Below are positions 63,186 through 64,000 of a DNA stretch of 64,000 nucleotides, one piece after another (the first letter of the stretch is position 1; each line of letters starts with the position of its first letter). The translations under genes and the position numbers were made by a program. The notes under the pieces were generated by a model, which was not told where the DNA came from, searched no databases, and was given only the letters and a program-made list of their open reading frames with translations. Source of the stretch: Epiperipatus broadwayi (taxonomy: Eukaryota > Onychophora > Udeonychophora > Euonychophora > Peripatidae); assembly GCA_028023455.1 (NCBI GenBank), contig JAQFVV010012506.1:3096714-3160713 (forward strand). The letters run 5' to 3'.

Positions 63186-64000
63186 TTTAAATCCGTATTG
63201 AACTAAATGTTTTCATAGATTGTCCCTATCATTTTTGGCCAGTAAAACCAATTTTTAAGAATATATTCTGTCTTGTGGACCCCATAGTGCCTATATAGAC
63301 AGTGAACTTATTTTATGAGTGGGCTTAATAAATGACTTAGGTATTACTACCATTCACTTCTCAATGTCTAAATTTGGTTTATAAAGTAAGACCTCCTTTT
63401 CTCGCTTTGGCACATGCAAAACTTTCTTTCCTTTTAATAACTCAATGATAAGTTTCAAATTTGGATCTTTGGATTGAATTTCAGGCAAATTTTCTAAATT
63501 GCTCTCTACATTGTGGTCAATCATGAGATCAATGTTAGTAATGTAGGCATTATTTACCAAAAGATAATCTTGTTCCAATCTACATGGGTTTTGACTCAAC
63601 ACATCTGCTACCATATTCTCATATCCTCTACAGTACTGTACACTGTAACTGAATTCCTGTAACAACAAATTCCATCTGACTATGTGACAGTTAGTCATGT
63701 AGCTGTTATTCCGGAGTTCGAGACTTTTGTGATCAGTAACTGCTATCACCTCTGATCTAAGAAACATCTATCAAAATTTTTGGAAAACCCACACTATTGC
63801 CAGTTCTTCCTACTCCATAAATGTATAATTTATTTCTGGACCCTTCAAGAGACAGCTGATTAAATAGAGGATGCCAGGTTGGCCATCCTCCTGTATTTGG
63901 GATAATGTTAACCCCAATCTGAAACCACTACTGTCCATCTGGACAATAAATGGTTTATTAAAATCAGTGAAAACTAATACAGTATGCTATAGGAACCTTG
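63186..64000 (-). pseudogene. Ty3/gypsy pol fragment: end of RT, RNase H and integrase N terminus
   Basis: Read on the minus strand from the window end: FTDFNKPFIVQMDSSG and LGLTLSQIQEDG (start of RNase H, first catalytic Asp), EELAIVWVFQKF (catalytic Glu region), then after stops VTDHKSLEL (third Asp), RWNLLLQEFSYSVQY and GYENMVADVLSQ, the typical end of gypsy RNase H. Frame 63354-63767 then gives the linker to integrase. Below 63354, in shifted frames, come VIPKSFIKPTH and YILKNWFYWPKM, the zinc-binding N terminus of integrase. At least three in-frame stops (TAG, TGA, TAG between about 63768 and 63835) plus frameshifts mark a dead copy. It runs off the right edge. Confidence 0.85.

Overview
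The window is eukaryotic, strongly AT-rich and almost entirely non-genic. It reads as intronic or intergenic DNA from an animal with a repeat-laden genome. The mix of elements (Ty3/gypsy LTR elements, RTE-type LINE remnants, Penelope-like elements with GIY-YIG endonuclease, a tRNA-derived SINE, many fold-back elements, very long TA and ATT arrays) and the invertebrate-type genes fit a mollusc, and I favour a coleoid cephalopod (octopus-like). That placement is inference; no single sequence here proves it. There are no operons, rRNA genes or CRISPR arrays. Most long open frames are chance or lie inside mobile elements.

Layout. 1-6660: an LTR retrotransposon (element 1) with a 3' LTR at 5159-6658, a 5' LTR whose last 1.28 kb match it but whose first part does not, a leader built of tandem repeats, and one gag-like frame (3366-4280, broken by a TGA). 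6660-14150: AT-rich DNA with a promoter- or LTR-like stretch near 7.8-8.8 kb. 14.2-14.8 kb: RTE-type LINE 3' remnant, then copies of a short dispersed repeat. 17.5-18.6 kb: a large fold-back structure. 19.4-21.2 kb: copies of an inverted-repeat element (a deleted copy with a clear 10-bp target duplication lies at 38.5 kb). 21719-27511: element 2, two nearly identical 1.58-kb direct repeats flanking an intact 453-residue gag-like ORF and no pol. 27.5-28.1 kb: a stretch with a strong TATA box. 30.57-31.08 kb: a MITE-like element. 31.57 kb: a tRNA-derived SINE. 36.0-37.2 kb: Penelope-like GIY-YIG remnant followed by a hammerhead-like motif. 40.4 and 43.2 kb: very long microsatellites. 45.08-45.59 kb (minus): E2F-family sequence that looks like a processed, broken copy. 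49.3-51.7 kb: Penelope-related fold-back segments, one containing a GIY-YIG domain. 58.7-61.0 kb: a 2.3-kb element with 48-bp inverted ends. 62347-62531 (minus): the terminal coding exon of a DEG/ENaC sodium channel. 63.19-64.0 kb (minus): a decayed Ty3/gypsy pol fragment, probably in an intron of the channel gene.

The only sequence that looks like part of a working host gene is the DEG/ENaC exon. The most unusual objects are two LTR-like elements that carry only a charged coiled-coil gag-like ORF. One of them is so young that its repeats differ at only a handful of positions by eye. Several hammerhead-like motifs in Penelope-type terminal segments also deserve a structural check.
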